A stretch of 64,000 bases of DNA. Source: Comamonas_C sp026954015. Lineage in GTDB: Bacteria > Pseudomonadota > Gammaproteobacteria > Burkholderiales > Burkholderiaceae_C. The DNA lies in the NCBI GenBank assembly GCA_035063785.1, contig JAPSFS010000006.1:1-64000 (forward strand). Direction: 5' to 3'. Shown piece by piece: positions 27,046 through 35,454 of the stretch. Position 1 is the first letter of the stretch, and the number at the start of each line of letters is the position of its first letter. The notes below the pieces were generated by a model. That model ran no database searches, was not told the origin of the DNA, and saw only the letters and a list, made by a program, of their open reading frames with translations. A program made the position numbers and the translations under genes.

Positions 27046-27083
27046 GATGGAACCCTCAATAAACAGTGCGCTCACCCAGGGGC

Positions 27084-27614
27084 TCAAGCGCTGATATCCA
27101 GAAACGCCGCATCCTGCGACAGTGCCTGCAGATCAAGTTCACGCCAGTGCACGCCCTGGCGGTCGACATGGCTGGCGCCGAGGTAGGGGGCTTCGCCCGG
27201 CACGGGCGCACGGCGTTCGGCGAAATCCTCGGGAGCCCGCAGGCCGGCGAAACGCTCGACCAGCACGGCCGCATTGATCTCGAAGGCCGCGCCCAGCGTG
27301 AGCAACCCGCACTCGGCCAGGGCCTGCTCGGAGCGTTCGCGGGACGCACCCAGCAGCTCCGCCAGATCGACGACGCCGGTGACCTGCCCGCGCAGATTCG
27401 CCACCCCGAGGAACCACGACCTCGCATGCGGCACCGGCTGCACGCCCGACCACGAAAAGATCTCCCCCGCCTGCGCCAGCGGCAGCAGCAGCCGGCAATC
27501 GGGCGCACATTCGACGGCCAGCCACGACGCCACCGCGACGTCATCGCCACGTGCGGCCTGCAGTCGCGCTGCGAGGCGCAGCTGCAGTTGCTTGAGTGCT
27601 TCACGGTCAGCCAT
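27084..27614 (-). CDS. pilI: CheW-like adaptor PilI
   Basis: A 176-residue CheW-domain protein that couples the PilJ receptor to the ChpA kinase. The conserved core includes VQPVPHARSWFLGVANLRGQ and VTGVVDLAELLG. The start ATG 27614 (MADREALKQLQ) was chosen because upstream residues in the same frame are Arg/Ser-rich shadow sequence. About 19 bp separate it from pilH upstream, and pilJ follows after 38 bp. Confidence 0.92.
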   Translation of the reverse strand: MADREALKQLQLRLAARLQAARGDDVAVASWLAVECAPDCRLLLPLAQAGEIFSWSGVQPVPHARSWFLGVANLRGQVTGVVDLAELLGASRERSEQALAECGLLTLGAAFEINAAVLVERFAGLRAPEDFAERRAPVPGEAPYLGASHVDRQGVHWRELDLQALSQDAAFLDISA

Positions 27615-27633
27615 GGCAGTGCGCCCGCATGCG

Positions 27634-28005
27634 TCAGTTGACGTCGAGCGCGTCGATCTTGGCGCGCAGCTCGGCCGCGTCGACCGGCTTGGTGATGTAG
27701 CCACGTGCGCCCTGGCGCATGCCCCAGACCCGGTCGGTCTCCTGATCCTTGCTGGTGCACATGATGATCGGGATGCCGGCGTACTGCGGGTCGCGCGTGA
27801 TCGCGCGGGTGAGCTGAAAACCGTTGCGCCCCGGCATGACCACATCCATGAGGATCAGGTCGGGACGGTCTTCGGCCATGCGCCGGTACGCTTCATCGGC
27901 GTTTTCCGCGGTGCGCACCTGCATGCCCTGCCGGCTCAGCAGGTCGGAGAGAAACATCAATTCGGTCTTGGAATCGTCCACGACCAGCACTTTCTTGATC
28001 GCCAT
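27634..28005 (-). CDS. pilH: Response regulator PilH
   Basis: Single-domain CheY-like receiver of 123 residues. Acidic pocket in VLVVDDSKTE, phosphoacceptor Asp in LILMDVVMPGRNG, Thr in IIMCTSKDQETDR, and Lys in GYITKPVD. Family knowledge: PilH opposes PilG, often by controlling PilT-linked retraction. The ATG at 28005 overlaps the pilG TGA (TGATG), giving tight translational coupling; a GTG one codon upstream is possible. Confidence 0.94.
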   Translation of the reverse strand: MAIKKVLVVDDSKTELMFLSDLLSRQGMQVRTAENADEAYRRMAEDRPDLILMDVVMPGRNGFQLTRAITRDPQYAGIPIIMCTSKDQETDRVWGMRQGARGYITKPVDAAELRAKIDALDVN

Positions 28006-28409
28006 CACTGGGCTCCCGACGCAACGCTGCCGAACTGCTGCACGGCCTGCAGCAGCTGGTCCTTGGTAAACGGTTTGGTGAGATAGTCCTGGCAGCCGAC
28101 CATGCGCCCGCGCGCCTTGTCGAAGACGCCGTCCTTGGAGGACAGCATCACGATGGGCGTGCCGGCGAAATGCGGATTGCGCTTGATGATGGCCACCGTC
28201 TGGTAGCCATCGAGCTTGGGCATGAGGATGTCGCAGAAGATCAGCTGCGGCTGGTAGTCGTTGACCTTGGACAGAGCATCGAATCCATCGTCGGCCAGCA
28301 GCACTTCATGGCCGCCCTGCTTGAGGAAGATTTCGGCGCTGCGCCGAATCGTGTTGCTGTCGTCCACCACAAGTACCTTGACCGTGGGTCCGGTTGCTGC
28401 TGTCGTCAA
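28005..28409 (-). CDS. pilG: Response regulator PilG
   Basis: Receiver-domain protein of 134 residues, first gene of the pilG-H-I-J-chpA operon. Pocket VLVVDDSNTIRRSAEIFLKQ, phospho-Asp in LIFCDILMPKLDGYQT, Thr/Ser position in VMLSSKDG, Lys in DYLTKPFTK. FLKQGGHEV and DGFDALSKV are typical of PilG. I assign the start to TTG 28409, which has AGGAG eight bases upstream and gives the usual length. No ATG lies near, and the open frame to 28889 runs antisense to the kinase gene. Confidence 0.93.
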   Translation of the reverse strand: MTTAATGPTVKVLVVDDSNTIRRSAEIFLKQGGHEVLLADDGFDALSKVNDYQPQLIFCDILMPKLDGYQTVAIIKRNPHFAGTPIVMLSSKDGVFDKARGRMVGCQDYLTKPFTKDQLLQAVQQFGSVASGAQ

Positions 28410-28557
28410 TTGTCCCGCTCCTGAAAATTGCGCCGTCAGACTTGCACGACATCTATTCGGCCCATTGACGGTCGAGCTTAAGGGTGCTTTACATAGAATG
28501 CAATCATTGCGTGAGCACGCGCGGCTTTCCTGCCACCGTGGCGCGCCCGGTACACCC

Positions 28558-29490
28558 ATGGCCCATTTCCCCGCGGACGAGCGCGACGCGCCTGCAGATC
28601 CCGACGCGCACGACACGCCAGTCGGCGCGCTGGTCTTCAACGCCAACGACCCCAGCGGCGCAGGCGGCCTCGCCGGCGACGTGGCCGCGATCACGAGCGT
28701 CGGCGGCCACGCCGCGCCCATCGTGACGGGCGTGTACCTGCGCGACACCGGCGCCATCTTCGACCACATGGCGCTCGACGACGACCTGGTAGCCGAGCAG
28801 GCGCGCACCGTGCTCGAGGACCTGCCGGTGCAGGCCATCAAGGCGGGCTTCGTCGGCAGCGCCGACAACCTCGCGGCGATCGCCGGCATCGCGGCCGACT
28901 ACCCCGAGGTGCCGCTCGTCGCCTACATGCCCGACCTCTCGTGGCAGGCCAGCGACGCCACCGAGATCTACCACGACGCCTGCGCCGAACTGCTGCTGCC
29001 GCAGGCCGCACTGCTCGTGGGCAACCACGCAACGCTGCGGCGCTGGCTGTTGCCCGACTGGGATGCCGAGCGTGCGCCGACGTCACGTGACCTGGCAGCC
29101 GCCGCCGAGGCGCACGGCGTGCCCTATCTGCTCGCGACCGGCATGGCACGGCCCGACGGCCGCGTAGACAACGTGCTCGCGAGCGCACACACCGTCCTGT
29201 GCAGCGTGGATTTCGACACCCTGCCCGGCCCGTTCATCGGCGCCGGTGATACGCTCTCGGCCACCGTCACCGCGCTGCTGGCCAGCGGCTGCGATCTGGA
29301 AGACGCAGTGCGCGATGCGCTCACCTACCTGCACGGCTGCCTCGCGTACGGCTTTCGCCCCGGCATGGGTCGCTACCTGCCCGACCGCATGTTCTGGGCC
29401 GAGCCCCAAGACCCTCCCGAGGCGGGCGACACGGGCCCCGACACGCTCGATGGCCTCCTGGACACCGGACCGCATGACATACCCCACTGA
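28558..29490 (+). CDS. ThiD-like kinase (bifunctional HMP/B6 kinase family)
   Basis: Ribokinase-fold kinase of 310 residues, usually annotated as hydroxymethylpyrimidine/phosphomethylpyrimidine kinase. The N-terminal motif reads VFNANDPSGAGGLAGDVAAI where canonical ThiD has a GSDPSGGAG-type motif. The C-terminal catalytic motif is GAGDTLSATVTALL, with Asp where canonical ThiD enzymes carry Cys (GTGC). The Asp form is the one used by pyridoxal kinases and most ribokinases, so substrate assignment to HMP is doubtful. A segment after residue 295 is acidic and Pro-rich. It overlaps the PLP enzyme gene hemL by 17 bp. Confidence 0.75.
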   Translation: MAHFPADERDAPADPDAHDTPVGALVFNANDPSGAGGLAGDVAAITSVGGHAAPIVTGVYLRDTGAIFDHMALDDDLVAEQARTVLEDLPVQAIKAGFVGSADNLAAIAGIAADYPEVPLVAYMPDLSWQASDATEIYHDACAELLLPQAALLVGNHATLRRWLLPDWDAERAPTSRDLAAAAEAHGVPYLLATGMARPDGRVDNVLASAHTVLCSVDFDTLPGPFIGAGDTLSATVTALLASGCDLEDAVRDALTYLHGCLAYGFRPGMGRYLPDRMFWAEPQDPPEAGDTGPDTLDGLLDTGPHDIPH

Positions 29491-30784
29491 CCTCAATCTT
29501 CCGCTCTTCGAGCGCGCCCGCGCACTGATTCCCGGCGGCGTCAATTCACCCGTGCGCGCGTTCCGCGCCGTCGGCGGCACGCCACGCTTCATCACGCGCG
29601 GACAAGGCGCCTACCTTTGGGACGCCAATGGTGAGCGCTTCATCGACTACATCGGTTCGTGGGGGCCGATGATCCTGGGCCACGGCCACCCGGCGGTGCT
29701 CGAGGCCGTGCACCGCGCGGTGGATCTGGGCCTGTCGTTCGGCGCGCCGACCGAGCGCGAGAGCGAACTGGCCGAGGCCATCATGCGCCACCTCCCCTCG
29801 ATCGAGGAACTGCGCCTCGTGAGCTCGGGCACCGAGGCGGGCATGAGCGCGATCCGCCTGGCGCGCGGCGCGACCGGGCGCAGCAAGATCGTGAAGTTCA
29901 ACGGCTGCTACCACGGCCATGCGGACGCGCTGCTGGTCAAGGCCGGCTCGGGCCTGGCGACCTTCGGCCACGCGACGAGCGCGGGCGTGCCCGAGGTGGT
30001 GGTGCAGGACACGCTGGTGCTCGAATACAACGACGTGGCGCAGCTCGAAGAGGCGTTCGCGCTGCACGGCAAAGCGATCGCCTGCGTGATCATGGAGCCG
30101 ATCGCGGGCAACATGAATTTCGTGCGCGCGAGCATCCCCTTCATGCGCGCGGCGCGCGAACTCTGCACGCGCCACGGCGCGCTGCTCATCATCGACGAGG
30201 TGATGACGGGCTTTCGCGTGGCACTGGGCGGGGCGCAGAGTCTGTATGCACAGGCCATCCCCGGCTTCACGCCCGATCTCACGATGCTGGGCAAGGTGGT
30301 GGGCGGCGGCATGCCGCTGGCGGCCTTCGGCGGGCGGCGCGACGTGATGGAGCAGCTGGCGCCCCTGGGCCCGGTCTACCAGGCGGGCACGCTTTCGGGC
30401 AACCCGGTGGCCACGGCCTGCGGTCTGGCAACACTGCGCGAGGTGGCCCGGCCCGGCTTTCATGAGGCGCTGGGCGCGCGCACGCGCGCGCTGATCGCGG
30501 GATTGAGCCAGGCGGCGCAGGCCGAGGGCGTGGCGTTCTGCGGCGACAGCGAGGGCGGCATGATGGGCTATTTCCTGCTGCCCGCGCTGCCGCGCAACTA
30601 CCCCGAGGTGCTCAGGAGCGACGGCGCGCGCTTCAACCGGTTCTTCCACGGCCTGCTCGACCGCGGCATCTACACCGCCCCGGCGCTGTACGAGGCGGGG
30701 TTCGTGAGCAGCGCGCACAGCGCGGCCGACATCGAAGAGACCGTGGCCGCCGCGCGCGAGGTCTTCAAGACGCTACACAATTGA
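29474..30784 (+). CDS. hemL: Glutamate-1-semialdehyde 2,1-aminomutase
   Basis: PLP-dependent aminomutase converting glutamate-1-semialdehyde to 5-aminolevulinate, the C5 route to tetrapyrroles. 436 residues with family motifs FERARALIPGGVNSPVRAF, VSSGTEAGMSAIRLARG, LLIIDEVMTGFR and the PLP-lysine region MLGKVVGGGMPLAAFGG. ATG 29474 gives MTYPTDLNLPLFERA. It starts inside the upstream kinase gene, a sign of co-translation. Tetrapyrrole supply also feeds the siroheme made by CysG in this window. Confidence 0.97.
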   Translation: MTYPTDLNLPLFERARALIPGGVNSPVRAFRAVGGTPRFITRGQGAYLWDANGERFIDYIGSWGPMILGHGHPAVLEAVHRAVDLGLSFGAPTERESELAEAIMRHLPSIEELRLVSSGTEAGMSAIRLARGATGRSKIVKFNGCYHGHADALLVKAGSGLATFGHATSAGVPEVVVQDTLVLEYNDVAQLEEAFALHGKAIACVIMEPIAGNMNFVRASIPFMRAARELCTRHGALLIIDEVMTGFRVALGGAQSLYAQAIPGFTPDLTMLGKVVGGGMPLAAFGGRRDVMEQLAPLGPVYQAGTLSGNPVATACGLATLREVARPGFHEALGARTRALIAGLSQAAQAEGVAFCGDSEGGMMGYFLLPALPRNYPEVLRSDGARFNRFFHGLLDRGIYTAPALYEAGFVSSAHSAADIEETVAAAREVFKTLHN

Positions 30785-30826
30785 TGGCTGATAGCGCTTG
30801 TCCAGCAAGCGCTTCAGGCCATTTTG
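30783..30826 (+). repeat. Dispersed palindromic repeat between hemL and eamA
   Basis: Core 30793-30812 (agcgcttgtccagcaagcgc) is identical over 20 nt to the core at 33389-33408. It folds as a 7-bp stem with a 5-nt loop and is followed by ccattttg. It sits between two convergent genes and could act as a terminator for both. Confidence 0.88.
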
Positions 30827-31677
30827 TTCATGGACCGTCGCGCCAGCCGCGCCCTGACGCGCGGCCAGAGCACGTTCAGGCTCAGCCCCGCCATCACGAG
30901 CAGCATGGACCCGCCCTTCCAGGCGGGAAAGGGTTCGCCCAGCAACGCGACCGAGCTGCCCATGCCGAAGACTGGCACGAGCAGCGCAAACGGCGTGATC
31001 GTGGCCGCGTCGTAGCGCACCAGCAGCCACGCCCAGAGGCCGTAGCCCAGGATGGTGTTGGCCATGGACTGCCACAGCACCGCGCCCCAGGCGAGCCACG
31101 GCGCGTCGTGCATGGCATGGACGAGCACGGCGGGGCCGCCCTCGAAGACCAGCGAGAGCACGATGAGCGGCGGCACCGAGAACGCGCTGGTCCAGACCAT
31201 GTAGGCGACCATGTTCACACGCCCGGCGTGGCGCCTCACCATGTTGCCCAGCGCCCAGCACAGGCCCGCGCCCAGCGTCATGGCGATGCCCAGCAGCGTG
31301 GTCGTGCCGTCGGTGTGCCAGCCGATCAGCGCGAAGCCCGCGAGCGCGAGCGCCCCGGCCACGAGCTGGAAGGGCCGCACGCGTTCGCCCTCGAACAGCA
31401 CCGCGAGCAGCACGGTAAAGAGCACCTGCGCCTGCACCACGAGCGAGGCCAGGCCCGGCGAGATCTGCGACTGCATCGCCAGGTACAGCAGGCTGAACTG
31501 CCCGCCGCCGATCAACAGGCCGTAACCCGCGAGATTGCGCCACGGCACCGGCGGGCGCTTGAAGAAAAGGATCGCGGGCAGCGTGGCGGTGGCAAAGCGC
31601 AGCGCCGCCATCAGGAGCGGCGGAAACGACGCGAGCGCCACCTTGATGACGACGAAGTTGCTGCCCCAGATCGCCAC
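30814..31677 (-). CDS. EamA/DMT-family transporter, start uncertain
   Basis: Inner-membrane exporter-like protein of about 287 residues with two EamA repeats and roughly ten helices. Examples are GYGLLIGGGQFSLLYLAMQS with the following QISPGLASLVVQAQVLFTVL, and later GYGLWAWLLVRYDAATITPF. EamA members export amino acids or metabolites; the substrate is unknown. The only standard in-frame start is GTG 31677, which cuts into the first helix. The frame upstream still reads like family sequence (RQVITVRHLLLGLLVV) with no ATG, GTG or TTG. Translation may begin at a rare codon near 31730-31757, close to the purH stop. Confidence 0.82.
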   Translation of the reverse strand: MAIWGSNFVVIKVALASFPPLLMAALRFATATLPAILFFKRPPVPWRNLAGYGLLIGGGQFSLLYLAMQSQISPGLASLVVQAQVLFTVLLAVLFEGERVRPFQLVAGALALAGFALIGWHTDGTTTLLGIAMTLGAGLCWALGNMVRRHAGRVNMVAYMVWTSAFSVPPLIVLSLVFEGGPAVLVHAMHDAPWLAWGAVLWQSMANTILGYGLWAWLLVRYDAATITPFALLVPVFGMGSSVALLGEPFPAWKGGSMLLVMAGLSLNVLWPRVRARLARRSMNKMA

Positions 31678-31747
31678 GACGAGCAGCCCGAGCAGCAGGT
31701 GGCGAACGGTGATGACCTGCCGCAGGGCGGGCGCGGCAGGCAGCGCT

Positions 31748-33349
31748 TCAGTGGCGGAAATGGCGCACTCCGGTGAAGACCATGGCGACGTCGCGCTCGT
31801 TGGCGGCGGCGATCACCTCCTGGTCGCGCATGGAGCCGCCGGGCTGCACGACGCAGCTCGCGCCCGCATCGACCACCACGTCCAGGCCGTCACGGAAGGG
31901 GAAGAAGGCGTCGCTTGCGACCGCCGTGTCCTTGAGCGTGAGGCCCGCGGCCTCGGCCTTGATGCTGGCGATGCGCGCCGAGTCCAGGCGGCTCATCTGG
32001 CCCGCGCCCACGCCCATGGTCATGCCGCCCCTGCAGAACACGATGGCGTTGCTCTTGACGTACTTGGCCACCTTCCAGGCAAACATCAGGTCCTGGATCT
32101 GCTCCTGCGTGGGTTGCCTGACGGTGACCACCTTCAGATCGGCGAGCTGCAGGTCGTGGTTGTCCGCCGTCTGCAGCAGCAGACCGGAGCCGACGCGCTT
32201 GGCATCCATCTGGTTGCGGCCCTGGCTCCAGGCGCTGGCGCCACCCGCCACAGGCAAGGCGATTTTCACGAGGCGCACATTGGCCTTGGCCTTGAAGACG
32301 GCGAGCGCCTCGGGCGTGAAATCGGGCGCCATCAGCACCTCGACGAACTGCTTGGCCACCTGCTCGGCGGCCGCGCCGTCCACCGGCCGGTTGAACGCGA
32401 TGATGCCGCCGAAGGCGCTCGTCGGATCGGTCTGGAAGGCCTTGGCATAGGCCTCGCGCGCGCTCGTGCCCACGGCCACGCCGCAGGGATTGGCGTGCTT
32501 GACGATCACGCAGGCGGGCAGCTCGAAGCTCTTGACGCATTCCCACGCAGCATCGGCGTCGGCGATGTTGTTGTAGGAGAGCTCCTTGCCCTGCAGCTGC
32601 TCGCCGGTCACGATGGAGCCGGGCGCGGGGTTCAGGTCGCGGTAGAGCGCCGCCTGCTGGTGGCTGTTTTCGCCGTAGCGCAGGTCCTGCACCTTGGTGA
32701 AGATGCCGTTGCTCTGGCCCGCGAACGGCTGGCGCTGGGGCACGTAGCTTTCGCTGAGCTTCTCGGGCTCGAAGTCCACGGACGAGAGGTAGTCGCTGAT
32801 CGCGCCCGCGTACTGCGCGATGCGGTTGAACGCCGCCACCGCGAGCCTGAAGCGCAGCGCATCCGAGAGCTTGCCCTGGGCCTTGAGCTCGGCGAGCACC
32901 TCGGCGTACTGGGCGGCGTCGGTCACCACGCCCACGTCCTTCCAGTTCTTGGCGGCCGAGCGCACCATGGCCGGGCCACCGATGTCGATGTTCTCGATCG
33001 CGTCGGCCAGCGTGCAGCCGGCCTTGGCGACGGTGGCCTCGAACGGGTAGAGGTTCACGACCAGCAGGTCGATGGTGTCTATGCCGTGGTCCTTCAGCGC
33101 CGCCATGTGCTCGGGCACGTCGCGGCGCGCGAGCAGGCCCGCGTGCACCTTGGGGTGCAGGGTCTTGACGCGGCCATCGAGCATTTCGGGGAAGCCCGTG
33201 ACCTCGGCCACCTCGGTCACCGGCAGGCCCTCGGCAGCGAGCAGCCTGGCCGTGCCGCCGGTGGAAATCAGCCGGATGCCCAGCGCATGCAGCGCCCGAG
33301 CGAAGTCCACGATGCCGCTCTTGTCCGAGACGGAAATCAACGCGTTCAT
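31748..33349 (-). CDS. purH: AICAR transformylase/IMP cyclohydrolase
   Basis: Bifunctional enzyme of 533 residues for the last two steps of IMP synthesis. The N-terminal MGS-like cyclohydrolase domain (to about residue 200) begins ALISVSDKSGIVDFARAL with the phosphate loop ISTGGTARLL. The C-terminal transformylase domain contains CVIVKHANPCGVAVG and IVFCRGGMTMGVGAGQMSR, both characteristic. ATG 33349 follows a GGA-containing leader; a GTG sits one codon upstream. It is the third gene of dusB-fis-purH, separated from fis by a dispersed repeat. Confidence 0.97.
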   Translation of the reverse strand: MNALISVSDKSGIVDFARALHALGIRLISTGGTARLLAAEGLPVTEVAEVTGFPEMLDGRVKTLHPKVHAGLLARRDVPEHMAALKDHGIDTIDLLVVNLYPFEATVAKAGCTLADAIENIDIGGPAMVRSAAKNWKDVGVVTDAAQYAEVLAELKAQGKLSDALRFRLAVAAFNRIAQYAGAISDYLSSVDFEPEKLSESYVPQRQPFAGQSNGIFTKVQDLRYGENSHQQAALYRDLNPAPGSIVTGEQLQGKELSYNNIADADAAWECVKSFELPACVIVKHANPCGVAVGTSAREAYAKAFQTDPTSAFGGIIAFNRPVDGAAAEQVAKQFVEVLMAPDFTPEALAVFKAKANVRLVKIALPVAGGASAWSQGRNQMDAKRVGSGLLLQTADNHDLQLADLKVVTVRQPTQEQIQDLMFAWKVAKYVKSNAIVFCRGGMTMGVGAGQMSRLDSARIASIKAEAAGLTLKDTAVASDAFFPFRDGLDVVVDAGASCVVQPGGSMRDQEVIAAANERDVAMVFTGVRHFRH

Positions 33350-33366
33350 CACGATCTATCCTCGAA

Positions 33367-33432
33367 GTTTCAAACCAAAACAGGCTACAGCGCTTGTCCA
33401 GCAAGCGCGAGCAGCTATCAATACGGTGAAAA
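33367..33432 (+). repeat. Dispersed palindromic repeat between fis and purH
   Basis: The most complete copy: left end gtttcaaaccaaaacaggct, core 33389-33408 (agcgcttgtccagcaagcgc), right end gagcagctatcaatacggtg. It fills most of the gap between the fis stop and the purH start and should be transcribed with them. Confidence 0.9.
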
Positions 33433-33437
33433 CACGC

Positions 33438-33677
33438 TCACAGCAGGCGGTGATCGACGAGCTTCTTGCGCAGCGTGTTGCGGTTGAGCCCCAGCCACTC
33501 GGCGGCGCGCGACTGGTTGTGCCCGGCGTGGTGCATCACCACCTCCAGCAGCGGCTTTTCGACCAGCCGCAGCACCATGGCGTACATGTCCTCGGGCGAC
33601 TCGCCGCCCAGGTCCTCGAAGTAGCGCAGCAGGCTGTCGCGCACGCTGGCTTCGATGTTGTTGTTGGCGGGGCTCAC
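33438..33677 (-). CDS. fis: Fis-family DNA-binding protein
   Basis: A 79-residue nucleoid-associated regulator. The C-terminal helix-turn-helix (NQSRAAEWLGLNRNTLRKKL) is the Fis signature, preceded by the dimerising helices (ASVRDSLLRYFEDL and VEKPLLEVVMHHAGH). The start is GTG 33677, overlapping the dusB stop by four bases (GTGA). The dusB-fis order is conserved in proteobacteria and here continues into purH. Confidence 0.95.
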   Translation of the reverse strand: MSPANNNIEASVRDSLLRYFEDLGGESPEDMYAMVLRLVEKPLLEVVMHHAGHNQSRAAEWLGLNRNTLRKKLVDHRLL

Positions 33678-34726
33678 GCGCGCACTCCCTCGATCGTCTC
33701 GTTCACCGCTCTTGCGCCCGCGTGCGGCAGGCGCTCCATGCGCTGCTCCAGCGCCTCGAAATAATCACGCACCGCGCTCCATTGCGCGTGGCTGTCCGCC
33801 ACCTGATTGATGTGACGGCGCAATGCGTCTCCGCCCGGCAGGCCGTGCACGTACCAGCCGATGTGCTTGCGCGCGCTGCGCACGCCGGTGGATTCTCCGT
33901 AGAGGCTGTAGTGCTCCTGCAGGTGTTCGAGCAGCAGGCGTCGCACCTCGGCCACGAGCGGCGGCGCGAGCTCTTCGCCGGTGTCCAGGAAGTGCGCCAC
34001 CTCGCGGAAGATCCACGGCCGGCCCTGCGCCGCGCGGCCGATCATGAGCGCGTCCGCCTCGGTGGCCTGCAGCACGGCGAGCGCCTTGCGCGCGTCGGTG
34101 ATGTCGCCATTGGCCACGACGGGGATGCGCACGGCGCGCTTGACAGCGGCGATCGTCGCGTATTCGGCCTCGCCCCGGTAGCCCTGCTCGCGCGTGCGCC
34201 CGTGCACCGTGAGCATCTGGATGCCCGCGGCCTCGAAGCGGCGCGCCAGCAGCACGGCGTTCCTGTGCGCGTCGCACCAGCCGGTGCGCATCTTGAGTGT
34301 GACGGGCACGCCGCGCGGCTCGCAGACGGCGACCACCGCATCGGCGATGTCCAGCGCCAGCGCTTCGTTTTGCATCAGCGCCGAGCCGGCCCACTTGTTG
34401 CAGACCTTCTTGGCCGGGCAGCCCATGTTGATGTCGATGAGCTGCGCGCCGCGGTCGATGTTGTAGCGCGCGGCCTCGGCCATCATGGCGGCGTCGGTGC
34501 CCGCGATCTGCACCGCGATGGTGCCGGGCTCGCCCTCGTGGTTGGCGCGGCGACTGGTCTTGAGGCTGTCCCACAGATCCTTGCGCGAGGTGACCATCTC
34601 GCTGACCGCATGGCCCGCGCCAAGCTGGCGGCACAGGCGGCGAAACGGTCGGTCGGTCACCCCCGCCATGGGCGCCGCGAAGACGCGGTTGGCAAGCGTG
34701 ACGGGGCCGATCTGCAGGGTGGTCAT
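33674..34726 (-). CDS. dusB: tRNA-dihydrouridine synthase B
   Basis: FMN enzyme of 350 residues that reduces uridine to dihydrouridine in tRNA. The TIM-barrel FMN domain has VFAAPMAGVTDRPFRRLCRQ, the catalytic cysteine in INMGCPAKKVCNKWAGSAL, KMRTGW and VHGRTREQGYRG. A C-terminal helical tRNA-binding domain carries RKHIGWYVHGLPGG. First gene of dusB-fis-purH; its promoter should lie in the about 100 bp shared with the divergent membrane-protein gene. Confidence 0.96.
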   Translation of the reverse strand: MTTLQIGPVTLANRVFAAPMAGVTDRPFRRLCRQLGAGHAVSEMVTSRKDLWDSLKTSRRANHEGEPGTIAVQIAGTDAAMMAEAARYNIDRGAQLIDINMGCPAKKVCNKWAGSALMQNEALALDIADAVVAVCEPRGVPVTLKMRTGWCDAHRNAVLLARRFEAAGIQMLTVHGRTREQGYRGEAEYATIAAVKRAVRIPVVANGDITDARKALAVLQATEADALMIGRAAQGRPWIFREVAHFLDTGEELAPPLVAEVRRLLLEHLQEHYSLYGESTGVRSARKHIGWYVHGLPGGDALRRHINQVADSHAQWSAVRDYFEALEQRMERLPHAGARAVNETIEGVRA

Positions 34727-34825
34727 GGACGTGGCGGGCGGGCCCGGGCGCCCGCGAAACCTGCCATTGTAGTTGCCCGTTTTTTAGGCAGCCACGGCGC
34801 TGCGCGCGCCTACACTGGCAGACCC

Positions 34826-35293
34826 ATGGAACCCTGGATGACCGCGCTTGCCGCGTGGCTCGCGCTGCCGGCCAATGGCCTGCCGACGGTGTTCATCGTC
34901 GCACTGGTGTCGGCCACGCTGCTGCCGCTGGGTTCCGAGCCCGCGGTGTTCGCGCTCGTGCAGCTCAACCCCGCACTGTTCTGGCCCGCCATCGGCGTCG
35001 CGACGCTGGGCAACACGCTGGGGGGCGCCATCAGTTGGTGGATGGGGCTGGGCGCGCACCGCGCGGTGGACAGCCTGCGCGGCAAGCCCAGCGAAGTGCG
35101 CGCGCTCGCGTGGCTCCAGCGCTTCGGCGCGCGCGCCTGCCTGCTCTCCTGGCTGCCCGTCGTGGGCGATCCGCTGTGCGCCGTCGCCGGGTGGCTGCGC
35201 CTGCCGTTCTGGCCCTGCGTGGGCTATATGGCTGTGGGCAAATTCGCACGCTACCTGGTGATGACGGCGGGCTTGCTCCATTTCTGGCCGTGA
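34826..35293 (+). CDS. YqaA-like SNARE-associated/DedA membrane protein
   Basis: A 155-residue membrane protein of the YqaA branch of the DedA/VTT fold. Features are the helix GLPTVFIVALVSATLLPLGS with the family Glu in SEPAVFAL, the re-entrant GNTLGGAISWWMG segment, and WLPVVGDPLCAVAGWLRLPF. DedA-fold proteins are proposed lipid or small-molecule transporters; the function here is unknown. ATG 34826 gives MEPWMTALAAW. It is monocistronic, before a 161-bp gap leading to the sulfate genes. Confidence 0.85.
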   Translation: MEPWMTALAAWLALPANGLPTVFIVALVSATLLPLGSEPAVFALVQLNPALFWPAIGVATLGNTLGGAISWWMGLGAHRAVDSLRGKPSEVRALAWLQRFGARACLLSWLPVVGDPLCAVAGWLRLPFWPCVGYMAVGKFARYLVMTAGLLHFWP

Positions 35294-35454
35294 GGTGCAA
35301 ACAAGCCCGCCAGCCGCGCCTGTCGGGGCGCATACGCATATCGCGATCCCATCTAATGCGCGACCCACATAAGGTTCAAGTAAACAATTCGTTCTGTTTT
35401 TGAGGGCGACTCCGTACTCTGCGATCCATTCCACAGATACCGAGGGAGTCCTCC

